DNA of 6,228 nucleotides from Gammaproteobacteria bacterium (lineage in GTDB: Bacteria; Pseudomonadota; Gammaproteobacteria; Arenicellales; Poriferihabitantaceae). Shown one piece after another: positions 5,766-6,228 of this stretch (its first letter is position 1; each line of letters opens with the position of its first letter). Where the stretch lies: NCBI GenBank assembly GCA_024679435.1, contig JAIBDK010000145.1, positions 1 to 6,228 of the forward strand, in the 5' to 3' direction. Below the pieces are notes generated by a model that was given only the letters and a program-made list of their open reading frames with translations, did not search any database and was not told the DNA's origin. Position numbers and translations under genes: made by a program.

Positions 5766-6228
5766 TTAACGTTCAGCGGTAACGACAATTCGTACCGGTG
5801 CAGGATGCCCTTCTATGGATTGAGCAGGATTATTTGGGTCTAGAAAGTCAGCCAGCGATTCAAAATCCATCCATGACGTTCTTCTCTGCTCTTTTATCGT
5901 AGTACGAGATATATCAACCGTGCGAATGTTTTTATACCCGGTTGCTTCCAGCAATTCATACAAATACGCTTCGCTTGGAATCGACCAGACGTTCCGCATT
6001 TTCGCATAAGTAGATTCCGGCACCAATTCCTCAACGCCTAATTTAACAATAACAAGCGTTTCCAAAACCAACTCCCCACCGGGCCTGAGGCAACGTTTTA
6101 ATGATTCGAGATGTTGCAAAGGGTTTTTTCTATGATAAAGAATTCCCATAGAAAAAACCGTGTCAAATTCCACTGCAACGGCTCCAGATGACTGAGCAGA
6201 AAACTCCTCAAAACGAAGCGGTAATAAC
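5766..6228 (-). CDS. cmoB: tRNA U34 carboxymethyltransferase CmoB, 5' partial
   Basis: C-terminal 153 residues of CmoB, a Rossmann-fold SAM-type transferase. By family knowledge it uses carboxy-SAM (made by CmoA) to carboxymethylate 5-hydroxyuridine at tRNA position 34, giving cmo5U, which widens wobble decoding. Strongly recognisable blocks, counting from the first in-frame codon at 6227, are LLPLRFEEF (1-9), FDTVFSMGILYHR (21-33), GGELVLETLVI (50-60), the MRNVWSIPS segment (77-85), EQRRTSWM (113-120), ESLADFLDP (123-131) and the EGHPAP tail (139-144). The GTG at 6173 is an internal valine, not a start: the frame is open to the window edge with family-typical sequence. The missing part should contain the N-terminal domain and SAM-binding glycine motif. 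It converges with the interrupted propeller gene, 16 bases apart, with no clear terminator between them. Confidence 0.96.
   Translation of the reverse strand, partial: LLPLRFEEFSAQSSGAVAVEFDTVFSMGILYHRKNPLQHLESLKRCLRPGGELVLETLVIVKLGVEELVPESTYAKMRNVWSIPSEAYLYELLEATGYKNIRTVDISRTTIKEQRRTSWMDFESLADFLDPNNPAQSIEGHPAPVRIVVTAER
6122..6159. repeat. 13-bp perfect inverted repeat inside cmoB
   Basis: GGTTTTTTCTATG (6122-6134) is the exact reverse complement of CATAGAAAAAACC (6147-6159), with 12 bases between. It lies within the codons for VFSMGILYHRKNP and would form a long stem in the cmoB mRNA. There is no T tract placed to make it a terminator, and the arms are explained by codon choice in conserved residues, so function is doubtful. 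Confidence 0.5.

Noticed and set aside
6171..6173. GTG as the start of a short 135-residue methyltransferase.
   Set aside because: The frame continues upstream to the window edge with CmoB-like LLPLRFEEF, so this GTG is an internal valine codon.

Overview
The window looks like a piece of a gammaproteobacterial chromosome of moderate GC content. The main reasons are the C-terminal half of CmoB (a tRNA wobble-uridine modification enzyme typical of Gammaproteobacteria), a two-helix membrane J-domain protein of a type seen in that class, and a thyA-folA pair. I see no insertion sequence, phage gene, tRNA, rRNA or CRISPR array. Species cannot be named from the sequence.

Layout. (1) 1-1065, +: O-acetylhomoserine sulfhydrylase (MetY type), missing its N-terminus at the window edge and followed by a strong hairpin terminator at 1111-1144. 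(2) 1179-1799, -: a complete DUF924 protein, converging on metY. (3) 1800-1896: a short AT-rich divergent promoter region. (4) 1897-2382, +: a small membrane protein with a C-terminal J domain. (5) 2383-2567: an AT-rich gap with an extended -10 promoter. (6) 2568-5139, +: a compact cluster of a penicillin-binding transpeptidase, thymidylate synthase and dihydrofolate reductase. (7) 5237-5749, +: a membrane-anchored beta-propeller-like gene broken by one in-frame TGA. (8) 5766-6228, -: the 3' part of cmoB, convergent with the broken gene and running off the window.

How the genes relate. ThyA makes dTMP and turns methylene-tetrahydrofolate into dihydrofolate; FolA reduces this back, so their tight coupling (stop and start codons directly adjacent) makes metabolic sense. 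The transpeptidase lies only 31 bases upstream of thyA on the same strand, so one promoter near 2460 could serve all three. The other genes are housekeeping or of unknown role and share no evident pathway.

The window is largely ordinary. The points most worth a second look are the transpeptidase that seems to lack a standard start codon for its membrane anchor, its linkage to thyA-folA, and the single-codon interruption of the propeller-like gene. I found no convincing undescribed multi-gene system.
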